DNA from: Dirofilaria immitis
Taxonomy: Eukaryota; Nematoda; Chromadorea; Rhabditida; Onchocercidae
NCBI GenBank assembly: GCA_024305405.1
Contig: JAKNDB010000070.1
Span: forward strand, 938,001 to 1,002,000
Length of the DNA: 64,000 nucleotides
Reading direction: 5' to 3'
Both the position numbers and the translations under genes were made by a program. The notes under the pieces are model-generated. The model was not told the origin of the DNA, did not search any database, and was given only the letters and a program-made list of their open reading frames with translations. This document shows, piece by piece, positions 1 to 13,950 of the stretch (positions are counted from its first letter, which is position 1; each line of letters opens with the position of its first letter).

Positions 1-1404
1 TCCATTACAATCATTGCTTTAAACCATTTATTTTAACCTTTTTCGGACGATCATCACAACATACAATAAATAGTTTAAAGGAATTGATCCTTTCATTATG
101 AATTAAAATGTGAACTTTAAAGGATGATCATTACGCGGAAGCACTTATTAGGCACTTGTAAATGGTAGTAAAAAATGCTTTCGGCTTAAGATTATTAAAT
201 TCTTTACAGATGAATTAATTAAAGTGCCAAAGTTAAACGACCAGGTGTGTTACTTCAAATTACGTCATTTATAGAGCAACCAAACTCACAGTTGACCTTT
301 CGGCTATCGATACCGTAATCTTCAAGTTGCATTATTCATACAATTCTGTTAGAATAAATTAAAAATATACAAATTAATTTATATTCTAATTATTCTTTTC
401 AATTTTAAGATACTTTCAGAATTTGGCATAAATAATTGGAAGAAAAATGTTTCAAAATAAATTTATCAAATATTTAATTATTTCTGTAAAAACATAGTAA
501 AATGATAAAAACGAACCTTCGATTATCACAAAAATTATTACAATTTTATTTAATAAAATTTCGAAATATTTTATCATTCAAATGGCTGATAATATTGCAT
601 AGCACCAATTAATACATAAAAATAAATACAAATAAATTGACTAATAATTAAATTATATTTGATAATTAATGTTTGATATTAAATGGCCCATGGCTCGATC
701 ATTTTATGTTACATTTTTTGGAATTCATCGAAATTCAGCTTTATTTTTCCAATTACTAGGCATTATCTGTGGGAGAATTATTACCTATGAGAATACTATC
801 GCTAAATATAATTGCCAGGCCTTATTTATTATAATTAGCATAATAGTCAAATATTATATAAATACAAAAGTAAACATATAATTCACTTTTTCCATATATA
901 AAATTTTTCGAATATTCGTTTCAGCAAAGCATTGACGAAATTTTTCGCAGTGAATGCGATGAAAATTGGAAGTGACGAATTTCGCAACTAAAATTAATTT
1001 CATTAAATTGCACGAAATGTAACAAATGCGTATTGATATAAATGATAATTATTATTTGATATATTCAACGAATGATTGATTACTTATCAAAAACGCTGCA
1101 ATATTGAATGAAAGTTCCAATAGTACAATGATGACATTATTATCTTCTTATCATTTACAATTATTTAAATGATCTTTTCAGGAAATTAAAGATCTAGAAA
1201 TTTCTATGCGATATGAAACTGTATGCCACTTAGAAATATACGTCGATAATATATTTTTTGACAATTTGCGCAATAATTGTAACTTTAAACCTTTGCAAGT
1301 AATTGGGACTTATTAACAGTGCGTGACATTTCCTTTATTTGCATAAAATCTAATATGGGATTTATTTAATTTCTATGAGTCATATTTTTGAAGTATCGAA
1401 TAGT
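1..1404. other. AT-rich sequence, no gene supported
   Basis: Low-complexity AT-rich DNA. The one open frame, 669-881 plus, has no domain, no convincing splice sites and AT-driven codon use. I see no RNA gene or repeat array here. The 3' end of the gene on the minus strand at 1405-1829 reaches this region, so part of it is probably that gene's 3' UTR. Confidence 0.5.
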
Positions 1405-1829
1405 TTAACGAAAGGTTATGTAACGAACTTTGACCTGTGATTGTGACAAGAATGGCAAAGATGCGCATATGGAGCATTTTTCTTCCTCAATGTACTGATA
1501 CTCGAATCTGTCAGCCATATCACGCAATTGACGAGCTATCATTGATGGACTGAGATCCATTCCTAAAATTTGATTCATATTATGTAAATAAAAGAGTATG
1601 ATATAAATTCTTCAAGAAAGATTAGCAAACCAGGTGATATTTCCATAAATTTAGCTTTTTGTTTAATTTGCGACGCAGGGATGAATACAGAGATATGATT
1701 GCCTATAGGTACGATTCGTGCAGTATTTGTCGTTATTGATTCAATAAAGCTTGAAAGTATCGTTGTCCAAGACGGAATATATCCTAACGACGACGAGAAT
1801 CTATCATTGAGTAACACTGTACATAACAT
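1405..1829 (-). CDS. Putative BH3-only protein (EGL-1-like), last two exons
   Basis: Two minus-strand exons join in frame. Exon A is 1829-1631, with acceptor aaaatttcag just before 1829 and donor GTTTGC at 1630-1625. Exon B is 1562-1405, with acceptor attttag and TAA at 1407-1405. The 68-bp intron is typical of nematodes and its phase closes a Gly codon. From the ATG at 1829 the product is about 118 residues, but that ATG sits directly on the acceptor, so earlier exons are likely. Exon B contains MIARQLRDMADRFEYQY, which fits the BH3 pattern: hydrophobic, three residues, Leu, three residues, small residue, Asp, x, Phe. I recall C. elegans EGL-1 having the same spacing of Ile, Leu, Met, Asp, Phe and Gln. 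EGL-1 is a small protein that binds CED-9 and triggers apoptosis. Exon A (Ser/Thr/Ile-rich) matches nothing I know. The exon structure is fairly secure; the function rests on one short motif. Confidence 0.55.
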
Positions 1830-2169
1830 CTGAAATTTTATCATTTTTGTTTGTAAATTTAATTTGTATTAGCAATTTGTGTTAGCAAAAATTTATTAAA
1901 AAAAATAGACATATTTCAAAGCATTTAAACAGATTAGATAATCGATATAAGCATTTGCCTTCTAAATAATCATTTACAATATTCGTAGAAAAGAGATTCT
2001 GATATGATGAAATTCACTTCGGCATATATATTCATCTGATCAACCGTTCATGCAACACTTATTTCAATATATTGTTCCCGTTTAATGAGCGATATAAATT
2101 TGCAAGAAGTTATAAGCACTCGGTAAGATTATGAAAGAATTTTCCAATGATAAGAGATAGATTAGCTAC

Positions 2170-2331
2170 CGTATCACTTGTAGAAGATGACGAATCTGCA
2201 TGGATAATCTTCTGCGGAATAATCCGAGAAGCCAAGCAACAGAAGCAGAAGTAGTCGTAGTGCCAATGATTGCAACCTGATATATTGGTGAATGTGGGAT
2301 GGACTACCGCACGATAGCGATGCTCCTCCCA
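2170..2331 (-). CDS. Possible upstream exon of the BH3-like gene
   Basis: This stretch is clearly less AT-rich than its surroundings and has a donor-like GTAGCT at 2169-2164. In the frame that splices in phase onto exon A at 1829, it is open for 54 codons from a TAA at 2334-2332 and ends in a Ser/Thr-rich run (ADSSSSTSDT). A second frame is also long and reads YYSIPYHNGRSIAIVR before a single stop, and a third frame has its own ATG and a Leu-rich stretch. I cannot decide between them, and a homopolymer error could be mixing frames. Coding character is likely; the exact product is not established. Confidence 0.3.
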
Positions 2332-2334
2332 TTA

Positions 2335-2990
2335 TGATATGGGATTGAGTAGTATATTGCGCCAAATTGATGTTCATCATTAATGGACGATTGACGAATG
2401 TACAAATTTAAATTCATCTCCATCCTTGGCTTTCTCCCTATTCTTGGCTTCCTCTCTTCTTCCAATACAATACTAATTGAAAGGCTAACAATTACGCACC
2501 TGGCAATTGGCTACTACCGGAAAGGCTGATTATTTTTCAGGACTTGGAAGGAAGTAATTATACTAAATGGAATATATATGCATTACGGATGTACCGTAGT
2601 GGTATTATTAATGGAAGTTATATGCATTAATTTGAATTTTAATTGAGGAAATAATTTGGAAGTTGAAATTTGAATCGAATTAATTAGTAAATATAACACA
2701 ATTCATAATTTGTTATCTAATTTGATTTTAAGTTCAGATTTTGAAATTTAATTTTAGAATTAATTACTGAAATTATCTTATTAAAATATTCTTCATAATA
2801 GGAATAATTTCCTCTAAAAAAAAAAAAAAAAAGAAAAAACTTGGATTTACTATTATCAGAAATGTTAGAAAAAAAACCCTTGTGAATTAAATTAGCATAT
2901 TTTATCTTTTAGTTTTCTAAAATTTTAATCCCAAATAAATTACGGTGTGGTAGAATTTAAAATTCAAATTGCAACATATTATCAAAGATC
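2335..2990. other. AT-rich intergenic sequence
   Basis: The stretch at 2400-2550 is of mixed composition and could hold an upstream exon or promoter of the minus-strand gene. The remainder is AT-rich with a poly-A run near 2818-2833. No gene can be supported. Confidence 0.4.
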
Positions 2991-3049
2991 TGTTTTCAAG
3001 AATCAAGAATGACGATAATTCATAAAAAGATATCACGAGAAAAACATGA

Positions 3050-3761
3050 AAGACTTTTAAATATCATAAACGTGTATCTTTACGTTAAGTCTTATAAACG
3101 TGAAATAAAATTTTCTTGAATTATTCATATTGTTTTTTCCATTATCGAGAAATTGTTATGGTATTAATATTAAGCATAAAAATTTATTACGAGAAAAAAA
3201 AAGAGACTTTTAATATCATAAACGTGTGCTGCAACGTTACGTAAATGTCTTATAAACGTGAAGTAAAATTTTCTTGAGTGTGATGTTGTTTTTTCCATTA
3301 AACAGAAATTGTTATGATATTAATATTAAGCGTAAAAATTTACAACAGGTATTACGAGAAAAAAGAAACTTTTAAATATCATAAACGTGTACTGTAACGT
3401 TACGTAAACGTATTATAAAAATGAAGTAAAATTTTCTTGAATGATTTATAAGCGTAAAAATTTACTGCAACGTTACGTAAATGTATTATAAACGTGAGGT
3501 AGAATTTTTTGATGATTCATATTGTTTTTTCCCATTAAAGAGAAATTGTCATGATATTAATATTAAGCGTAAAAATTTACAACAAATATTGCGAGAAAAA
3601 CAAAAAGACTTTTAAATATCATAAACGTATGCTACAACGTTACGTAAACGTATTCTAAACGTGAAGTAAAATTTTCTTGAATGATTCATAAGCATAAAAA
3701 TTTGCATAAATTTTTATCACAAATGCATAATATTTGCCTATAGGTTATTATTTAACCCTTT
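3050..3761. repeat. Degenerate leading units of the 148-bp satellite
   Basis: Shorter or diverged repeat units starting near 3055, 3210, 3370 and 3613. They share the core atcataaacgtgt, acgttacgtaaacgt and gtaaaattttcttga with the regular array downstream, but lack or scramble the second half of the unit. This is the usual look of a satellite edge. Confidence 0.85.
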
Positions 3762-5093
3762 AAATATCATAAACGTGTACTACAACGTTACGTAAACGTA
3801 TTCTAAACGTGAAGTAAAATTTTCTTGAATGATTCATAAGCATAAAAATTTGCATAAATTTTTATCACAAATGCATAATATTTGCCTATAGGTTATTATT
3901 TAACCCTTTAAATATCATAAACGTGTACTACAACGTTACGTAAACGTATTCTAAACGTGAAGTAAAATTTTCTTGAATGATTCATAAGCATAAAAATTTG
4001 CATAAATTTTTATCACAAATGCATAATATTTGCCTATAGGTTATTATTTAACCCTTTAAATATCATAAACGTGTACTACAACGTTATGTAAACGTATTCT
4101 AAACGTGAAGTAAAATTTTCTTGAATGATTCATAAGCATAAAAATTTGCATAAATTTTTATCACAAATGCATAATATTTGCCTATAGGTTATTATTTAAC
4201 CCTTTAAATATCATAAACGTATGCTACAACGTTACGTAAACGTATTCTAAACGTGAAGTAAAATTTTCTTGAATGATTCATAAGCATAAAAATTTGCATA
4301 AATTTTTATCACAAATGCATAATATTTGCCTATAGGTTATTATTTAACCCTTTAAATATCATAAACGTGTACTACAACGTTACGTAAACGTATTCTAAAC
4401 GTGAAGTAAAATTTTCTTGAATGATTCATAAGCATAAAAATTTGCATAAATTTTTATCACAAATGCATAATATTTGCCTATAGGTTATTATTTAACCCTT
4501 TAAATATCATAAACGTGTACTACAACGTTATGTAAACGTATTCTAAACGTGAAGTAAAATTTTCTTGAATGATTCATAAGCATAAAAATTTGCATAAATT
4601 TTTATCACAAATGCATAATATTTGCCTATAGGTTATTATTTAACCCTTTAAATATCATAAACGTATGCTACAACGTTACGTAAACGTATTCTAAACGTGA
4701 AGTAAAATTTTCTTGAATGATTCATAAGCATAAAAATTTGCATAAATTTTTATCACAAATGCATAATATTTGCCTATAGGTTATTATTTAACCCTTTAAA
4801 TATCATAAACGTATGCTACAACGTTACGTAAACGTATTCTAAACGTGAAGTAAAATTTTCTTGAATGATTCATAAGCATAAAAATTTGCATAAATTTTTA
4901 TCACAAATGCATAATATTTGCCTATAGGTTATTATTTAACCCTTTAAATATCATAAACGTGTACTACAACGTTACGTAAACGTATTCTAAACGTGAAATA
5001 AAATTTTCTTGAATGATTCATAAGCATAAAAATTTGCATAAATTTTTATCACAAATGCATAATATTTGCTTATAAATTATTATTTATCTTAAA
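3762..5093. repeat. Satellite array, nine 148-bp units
   Basis: Nine near-identical units begin at 3762, 3910, 4058, 4206, 4354, 4502, 4650, 4798 and 4946, exactly 148 bp apart. Each carries aaatatcataaacgt, then acaacgttacgtaaacgt, then gaagtaaaattttcttga, then a half containing aaatgcataatatttgcc and ttattatttaaccc. Three variant sites separate the units: GTAC or ATGC after aacgt, and TTACG or TTATG. Units 2-3-4 and 5-6-7 carry the same ordered variants, which shows a 444-bp higher-order unit. CpG-containing AACGT words are concentrated here although the flanks are CpG-poor. There is no open frame, and spacing and unit length exclude a CRISPR array. Confidence 0.95.
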
Positions 5094-8000
5094 AATATTA
5101 AAAATGCTTCTATTAGTAAAAATTAGAAAGCATCAAAGTGTGATAATTTTTTTTTTATTATCAAATGAATATTTAATTGAAGTATCTGTGATAGTAGCTT
5201 AATTGAAGTATCTGTGATAGTAGCATTACATAATAAACAGATAAGTACGGCATTGTTGCACAATGAGATAATAATAATAATAATATCATTTGAAAGGAGC
5301 CGACAATTCGAGTAGCAGGAAGTAATCGAATTAGTATTTTTCCTAAAGATGAAAGGATAATCCATAATATAGCATGATTATTTACATGGATAATATTTCA
5401 ACAGCTAATTGATATGAATCAATCCTTTTACAAAAAATACCGTTTATAAGGAAGAAAAAAATTTTTGCAATTGTTAACAAAATTCGAGAATAGTCGAGAG
5501 TGAATTCTGCAAATTAATAGATAAGATAAATGATTAAATAAAATGAAATATCAAAATAACATTTTAATGATAGTGATATATGATACTAATATATCCGAAT
5601 ATTAATTAAAATTTTATAATTATTAATGTTACCTAAAATGATAATCGTAACGTTTTTAGATACACAAAAATTGAGCAAAACTTTTAATTCGAATATTATT
5701 TATATTTAACTAAAATGTTATAATAAATGTATGAAATGTTTTAATTTTTGATTTGTAAAAAATAATTAAATGGAAAAATTTGATAATGCTCCTTTTCATA
5801 AATCGAACAAAATCAATAATCTTGCTAACAAAGTTTTACTAATTTTCTGAATTATCTACAAATTTTATGATTAGTCAAATTAAATTTAATCCTTTATCTT
5901 ATCTATTAATTTGCAAGATTTTTTTTTTTATAAAATCATATATTGCAATTATATATTTAAAAGTAAAATAAAATTTCAAAAATTCCGTACAATCTTTAAA
6001 AAATAAAAATTAATTATTTGATCAATTGATATACCATAGGAGAAATATTTGTTGTTTAATTTAAAAATAATTTAATTAATTATTACTTAATTAAATTAAT
6101 CGTAAATTAAAAATAAATAATAGAAAAAAAACTGATTGTTTGATTAATTAGTGCTACAAATGAAATTTTTTTTTGTTTAATTTTAAATAATTTAATTAAT
6201 TATTGTTTATTTAAATTAATCGTTTTTGCTTTTAAAATATACATTTATTGTGCTAATATTTTATGCCAATTTATAATATATCAAATACTTAATTTTTAAT
6301 TCATTTCATATATTTCATTTCAGTTATTTGATATACATATTTCTTTTTTTTTTCTTGTTATATAATAAGATTCGAGAATAAGAACGAAATCTATTATTTC
6401 AATTAGTTCCATTATTATTATTACTATTATAGTTAGATGGATGACATTTGGGGTTAGATGTTCGTGTCAACCAATTAGTCCTTCTTTAACATCCATAAAC
6501 AATACATTGAGTTAATGCTATCATTTCGATTGCTCGATCGAGGAAAGAAGTGCACCTGCTTTTCCAAGCTTCAACCTATCCAAGCTTACTAATACAGTTA
6601 TGGTACTTCATCATCTAGTAATAAACTGTATGCTTCACTGATTACTGTAGGGTACTAAAATTAACTACGAAAATTGTACTTCATCTATCATTAATTACTT
6701 TAATAATAGTTTGTTCCTTCATTTCTACCTTTTTTTTTCTTTTTTTTTAGCCAATGAACATATTGGATTGAATAATTATGTTAGTAATAAAATAGAGCTT
6801 TAAGATGATCATATTTGAGAATATTAGAATAAGTTATTAGCTTGTTAATCAGTTATAATTAATCTATTAATATTATTATCAAATATCAGATTTATTATCA
6901 TAAAATAATCATAACTTATCTGTTACAATTGATAATTGCTTATAATTAAATATATTTTATTCGAAAAATTTTAACTTTTACAAAAATGATAAATTATAAA
7001 TTTAGTTTTATGTGAATGCAATTTTTTTATTTTTTCAAATATTATAAAATTTTAATAAATTTATTGAAATATTAATATTAACCAAATTTATCTTAAAAAT
7101 AGGAATAGATAATAATAAAATAGGAATAGATAATAATTAGCATATAGTTATATAGTATATAGATAAATATATTTATTTATCGATATTTGTAAAAAAATGT
7201 TTTTCTATTCTCAGATATTTTCCTATTCTCAGATACTTATGGAAAAAAAAGTGTAACGGAATAGAAAGTGATGAAAATGAAACTAAACAAATACGAAAAA
7301 AGTGCAAATGACCAGGTGGGATCATTTTATCAATTCTTCCATACCAACCACTCGTCATATCCTTGAAAATAATAGAAAAGAGGTCAACAATGAAAGATGA
7401 GTATCTTAATCATAAACGATATCTTAATTTCTTCAACAGATTATCTATTCTTATCCTCATTTGCATAACTAATACCATACGGATCAAGTAAAATTCATTT
7501 TCAGGTCATACCAAAAAAAAATGTTAATTAGCAAAATTAAATTAGTTGTCAAAAAATTTTCCAATCTTTCTCGCAATTATTTTTAGCATCAATTATCATC
7601 GAGAAAAAAAAAAGAAAATTAAAAAATTATAAAAATAAAATAAGAATATATCGTAGAATAAAATTTACAAAAAAAAAAGAAAACGAATATTTTAAATTAA
7701 AATTATTGAATAATAATTAAGTTTTTTTTTTTGTATTATTTTATTAGCATTTTAATAAATCAAATTTTTTTTTTTTGATAATTTAATCATGAAGATTTAT
7801 GTATTAATTAAGTAATTCGGCCTAATTTCTTAAACATTTTCTCAGCTAATTATCACACTCAAATGAAACTTAATTAGATCATCAACAATTTTTTGCAGAT
7901 TCATATCTCATAACATACAATTTTCTGTATTTATCAAAATCAATAGTACTGTAGTATTAAGGTGTGAAGAATCAATTGCTCAGAAATTTATTTTGTCTAA

Positions 8001-9920
8001 TGATGACCTTTAGTAATGTTGGCTATTTTCTCGTATTATATTGTGCTGACCTATGTATTGTTCGTTATTGTAGTATGAAAAATGGATGAATAAGATTTGG
8101 ATAATTGGGTTAGATTCAGTTTACACTAATTTATAGTTCGAATAGGAAGGAAATATGATGAAGAAAGAAATTAGCTGAGAAATCTGTTTGTACGACAATA
8201 AAATTCATCTCTAAAAATTCGTTTCATCTAACAATCAACTATTATCATATTTTCTTCAATAATCAACTTGAACTTTGTTGAACTTTATTCGCCTTTTTGT
8301 TGTCATATAAATAGTTCCAGGAAGGTGTATCGAAGTTCTTTTGTTATTTTTACAAATTTTTAACATAAAATTAAACTTTAATTACAAAATGAAAATTATT
8401 ATATCAATTGATTACTCGAATCTCAAATATTTTTATTCTTATCAATTTTAACTCATATCATTTTGATTTATCGTGTTATCAATAAAATTTGCTTATTTTC
8501 AAGTTAAAATTATAAATTTCTCTTACATTATCAAATACATTATCAAGCAAAAAATAAAATATGTTCAATCGTATTTTCATATTTTCGCATACTTCAATTT
8601 AGTACTAATTTGAAATAAAAAATAAAAATTATATGCTTGAAAATGATTTGAAAGATATCTACTCTTGAAAATGATAAACAATAAAATCATAATTTTAGGA
8701 AAAAAACAAAAAATAAAAATGAAATTTAAATAAATATATTACAAATGATTTATATATTTATCAAATATATCAGCTTATAATGATAATATTCGAATGAAAC
8801 TTACATTTCATTTATACCTTTTGTTTTCTTTTTGTGTGAAAAAGATTTTAAAATAATCTTTGTTATTTCAACACATAATTCTCATATTATTCCGTAGTTT
8901 TTAATAAATATTTTTAAAACTTTTTCATCAAAAAAAAAAAAAATTGCCTAATATTAACAATTAGAAAAGAAAAAATTGAATAAATTAAATATTAAAATAA
9001 TAATTTATGATAAATTGAAATTGTTAAAAATGTTTGAATAAATAGTTAATTATCATTTTTAGTATTAAAGTATTCGAATAAAAGTTTTTTGGTTTACTTT
9101 AAAATTAGTAGGATTTTTTTTCCATGCTTTTTATGAATTTAAATTTTCGTAATTACGTTTAAGATTAATATTTAAATTGATATTTTTATAGTATAAGTAA
9201 AAGAGAGAAAGAATATGAGGAGAAATTTTACAACTATATTAAATCATTAATAATAAATATAATATTAGAATAAGGTTGAAAGAATTTAGATTACGGTAAA
9301 GTTGTTATAATTATCACCTTCAAAAAAAAAAAAAAAAAAGGTCGTTTAGTTACATTATAATACGATGTTGTCGAGAAAAAGAATTTATTGCGAAATTAAA
9401 GATTTAATGATTTGAATGATAAAATAGGTAATGTTTTAAACAATCAATCAAAATTATTTCATTGTCAAAGAGGGCACCGAAGAGAAATGATAATTAGGAA
9501 AATGATAATTTGAAACGAAAATAGTTAGCAAAATGTTTAGAGGAAGTGGAAGAGTAGGTAGAAATGATGATAAGCTGAGGATAGGAAAATGGTTTATAAG
9601 CACATTCTTAAATAAGGATAATCACAAGGCGGCAAATAATCTAAGCCTGAAGAGTTAGTCTAGTAGCCAATTGCTAAAAGGTGTCAAATGTCCTATTCGA
9701 TCATTTAAGGACATGTCCTCATTTCTCATCCTTTTTTTTTTATCAATTTTTCATTAAGTATGTTCTACTATTTTATTCATTCATCATATTTTTCTTTTCT
9801 ATTGTTTATTTTATTCACAATCAAATAACATTTGTCGCTTTGATCTGAATTATTTACTTTTGTCTTACCGAAAATCAAAAGTTATCGCTTTTCATTGATC
9901 GGAAAAATTTGAAGTGCTAA
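5094..9920. other. Long AT-rich region without a supported gene
   Basis: Dominated by A/T runs. Short open frames at 5123-5365 minus and 7173-7358 minus have no recognisable motif or splice structure. A more complex patch lies at 6420-6660 but gives no consistent reading. A local direct duplication of about 36 bp (ttgaagtatctgtgatagtagc) lies at 5177-5225. Confidence 0.4.
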
Positions 9921-10560
9921 TTGTCAACGAACAAATGACAAATATTATTTGTAAACATTTCGAACTTATTGCTGAACGTTGTTTTTTCTCGCTGATAATT
10001 TATGATAAGGAAATTAAATTATCAGCATAACATATGCATTATATATATTTGAATGACTTTTGACCTAATACTGTTAATTGTCAACGAACGAATGACAAAT
10101 ATTATTTGTAAACATTTCGAACTTATTGCTGAAAGTTGTTTTTTCTCGCTGATAATTTATGATAAGGAAATTAAATTATATGCAAAGCATATGCATTATA
10201 TATATTTGAATGACTTTTGACCTAATACTGTTAATTGTCAACGAACGAATGACAAATATTATTTGCAAACATTTCGAACTTATTGCTGAAAATTGTTTTT
10301 TTCTTCAGTGGAACATATGATAAGGAAATTAAATTATCAGCATAACATATATATATATATATATATGAATGACTTTTGATCTAATACTGTTAATTGTCAA
10401 CAAATAAATGACAAATGCTATTTGTAATATTATTTGTAAACATTTCAAACTTATTGTTGAAAGTTGTTTTTTTTCTCAATGATAACATATGATAAGAAAA
10501 TTAAATTATCTGTATAATATACGTATATATACATATGAATGACTTTTGATCTGATCGTCA
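9921..10560. repeat. Tandem array, four units of about 157 bp
   Basis: Units begin with ttgtcaacga (diverged in the last unit) at 9921, 10078, 10235 and about 10394, giving periods of 157, 157 and 159. Shared blocks include atgacaaatattatttg, aaacatttcgaacttattg, gataaggaaattaaatta and gaatgacttttgac. The later units diverge and contain an AT dinucleotide stretch of varying length. It is unrelated in sequence to the 148-bp satellite. Confidence 0.9.
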
Positions 10561-11826
10561 TTTTTTGATAGATATCATCGAATAAATAATTATTTTAAAA
10601 TAAATTCATTGTGAGTAAAATTTTAATCGTTGAATAAATTTTATTTAATAATTGTAAAAATTAGGCATTGATAAGAAACTTTTGAATGATAAACCTTGGA
10701 AGTTAATTGAAATAATGAATGTGAAACTAAAAGAGCTAAAAATTTGCATATTGAAATAAACAAACTTATTATTAGAAAAATTAAAAACGAAAAAAAAACA
10801 AAAACATTAAATATATATTTAAAATGTTAAAACCTTATTACTATTTAACTTTGATAATAAATGAACTAATTCATTCAATAATATAATTCATTATAATTAT
10901 CAGATAATTTGATAACAAACTCATTTTGGCAAATGCATATTTGACAAAATAATCTAACTTATTAAGCTTCAGTAATAATTGTTGTAAATTGATATCTGGA
11001 ATGAAATATTTTACAGTCTATAAGTATTCAATGAAGTGCTATTCAATGATTTAAAATAGATTTAGTTGTGACATGACCTTAGTTGATTTATGAGATTGAC
11101 CCATTGATTGAACGATTATTCCCGGAATTAATTTATCCACAAGAACAATCATTTATTATACAATAGAATAGTTGATCACCGGATGTTCTGCATACCACCG
11201 GTCGTTTATTGCACTTTATTTAAGCAATGATCTTCAACTTTTGGCTCCGTAGACATTTTACGATGTACATTTTACAGCTGCTACAATGGATATAGTTAAT
11301 TAACTATTTGTATATTTTGTTATTTATTTATTAGTTGGCATTAATGGAAAAGGGATCAATGTGAAAATGAATCTTATGAAATGACCTTATGATAAGAGAT
11401 AAATTTATGAAACGACCTTATGATGAGAGATAAATATGTGACAAATTCGGATCAATAACAAAACGGATAAGCCAATTAATTAATTGGCTAATTAATTAAT
11501 AATAGGTTGGTTTAATCTTCATCTATAATTAAATTAATTGATTATTCGATTATTATTCTTTATTTTGAAACTATTTTTTTTTTGCCGTAATATTTATAAA
11601 AAAGCTTAATATTTAATCATTTAATTTTAATTTTTATTAACAAAAATATTTGATATGTTTAATTGTTAAGCAAAGAAAAAAAATATAAAAATAAATTAAT
11701 AAATAAATTAATTCAATTTTGATTTATATTAAATTAGCTTGCCAGATTGTTTGCTGTTATTTTGTGAAAATTTTTCATGGCATTTATTTACGAAGAAAAC
11801 CATTTAATTAATTGCAAATTATAAAT

Positions 11827-11968
11827 ATCATATTTTGTTGAAATGAGTATTGATACATGTTTAATTACCTAAAAATGCTCATTTATTATTTCAGGTAATC
11901 ATATTTTGTTGAAATGAGTATTGATACATGTTTAATTACCTAAAAATACTCATTTATTATTTCAGGTA
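11827..11968. repeat. 71-bp direct duplication, each copy with an internal hairpin
   Basis: Two nearly identical 71-bp copies start at 11827 and 11898. In the second, AAATGAGTATT at 11912-11922 is exactly complementary to AATACTCATTT at 11945-11955, an 11-bp stem. The first copy differs by one base in the stem, which still allows a G-U pair in RNA. Each copy ends in tatttcaggta, resembling a splice acceptor. Confidence 0.85.
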
Positions 11969-13950
11969 ATCCAAATTTCATATAATATCTTCCATTTTTA
12001 TGCAATAATTTCATGTAGCACATTTTGATATTTTTTTTTTTGAATAATTTGTTATTAGTATTTTAATCAAAATATATATCACAAATATATAGCTTTATCA
12101 TTTTAATCTAAAAGAGAAAATTTATAATTCGAATTAAAAATTTAGACATCCAGAAGGCGGAAAAAAAGAATCACGAATCTATCGTGATTGAAGCAGATCG
12201 AAATGTATTTCTGATAAATTGATTTAAAAGTGATATCTTTCAATTTCATCGAAAATTATTCCAACAAAAATATTTTCAACCAATTATGATTATTTATTAA
12301 TGATACATTAAAAATTTGTTGCGTCATTATTATCAATATTGTTGCATAATTTATGATAGAATAAAATAGATAAAACATCTTTATTGTTATGATTTTATGT
12401 AGACAATGAAAAAAGAATTGATAATTGATAAATGATTAATTATAGTGCAATAATTTGAATTTAATAACTAATTTATGATATGTAAGTTTCTTATTATACT
12501 TAATTTATATCTTGATATATACATATATATTCAAATTATTTATTTATATATATATATAGATATATTTTGATAAACATATATGTATATTTAAATATTTGTT
12601 CATATATAGCCCTATCACCTGTACACTAACTACTAGTTTGGTAAACATTTCATACTGCGATTTATTAAAATGAAAATTCTCGACAATTTATCTCATATGA
12701 AAAAAAAAAGATGCTTATCAATATTATCTGTAAAATATTACTATCTCTTTATTATCTGTTCAATATTATTATCTATTATCTGTAAAAATATCAAATCCAA
12801 TCAATTCAGTTTAATAAATTGTAAACTTACTAGCTACCATATGCAACCAATTAAGGTAACATAGAGAAAACTGGTATATTAGCCTGGGATCCTAGTTCTC
12901 ATGCAATTGGATGGACCAGGTCCTGAAACGCACCGCAGATCCAACAACGAGCTTTATTGCCAATTTTAATACATTTCACACATTGCATTAAATTAATAGA
13001 TAGTAAGTTTTATTTATAAACAATTCATACCTGAATATAAACAATTCATACCTGAATATAAAGTTTTTTTTTTTATTTCGCAATATAAATATAAAAAATT
13101 TCAATGAAAATAATGAACAAAATGTATCGCGTATTAATTGAATAATTTATATGGTATACTGTAGAAAATACACAAACTTCATCTCCAAAAATTACCGTAA
13201 TGTAAAATGAATAATTTATATAATATACTGTAGAAAATACACAAATTATCGTAATGTAAAAAATGTTTATTGTTTGAAAAAAATTTTTCACATACATCAA
13301 AAATGGATAAATTTGGAAAAAAAAAAAAAAAAGGAAAGAAAATTTTCATTATTCTCTAAGAAATCCATGAATTAGATGAAATAATTATTTGCACAGTATT
13401 CAGTGATTAATTTTTGATTTGATGACAAATTAAAGTTGATGCAGGTGATAGGTTATACAGTTTGCTATATAATGATTTGTAATTGGATACAGCAACACAT
13501 GTCACATTACTTTTAGCCATAACCCTTTCAACGAACAATATAATATGAATATATATATATATATGGATAATATGATACAGTCAATGTTATATTTTTGTCA
13601 TCTCACAATCTGTTCACACAAGCTTAGATTACTGTCACAATTAATTGTTGACAATAATTAAAATGTAAAATTAGGGATTTTTTTTTATTTGCAATTTTGA
13701 TTTATATCAATTTGATTTATCATCATTAATTGCTAATATTAGCAATAATATTTTATCATTTTCATCACTGAGCCAAATTTATCATCTCATTTTATGAACC
13801 TAATTAAACATAGCAATCAATTGATTTTTGAATGTGATTGATCGGGTGATATGATGAATGAATTGAAATGATGGATTTTTTTTTTTTTTTTTAAGACGAT
13901 AGGAACTATTTTTTTCTTTATCTACTATTGTTTACTTATTTTATGCATTA

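Noticed and set aside
3762..5093. CRISPR-like array
   Set aside because: Units are 148 bp with no short repeat plus unique spacer pattern, in a eukaryotic context. It is a satellite.
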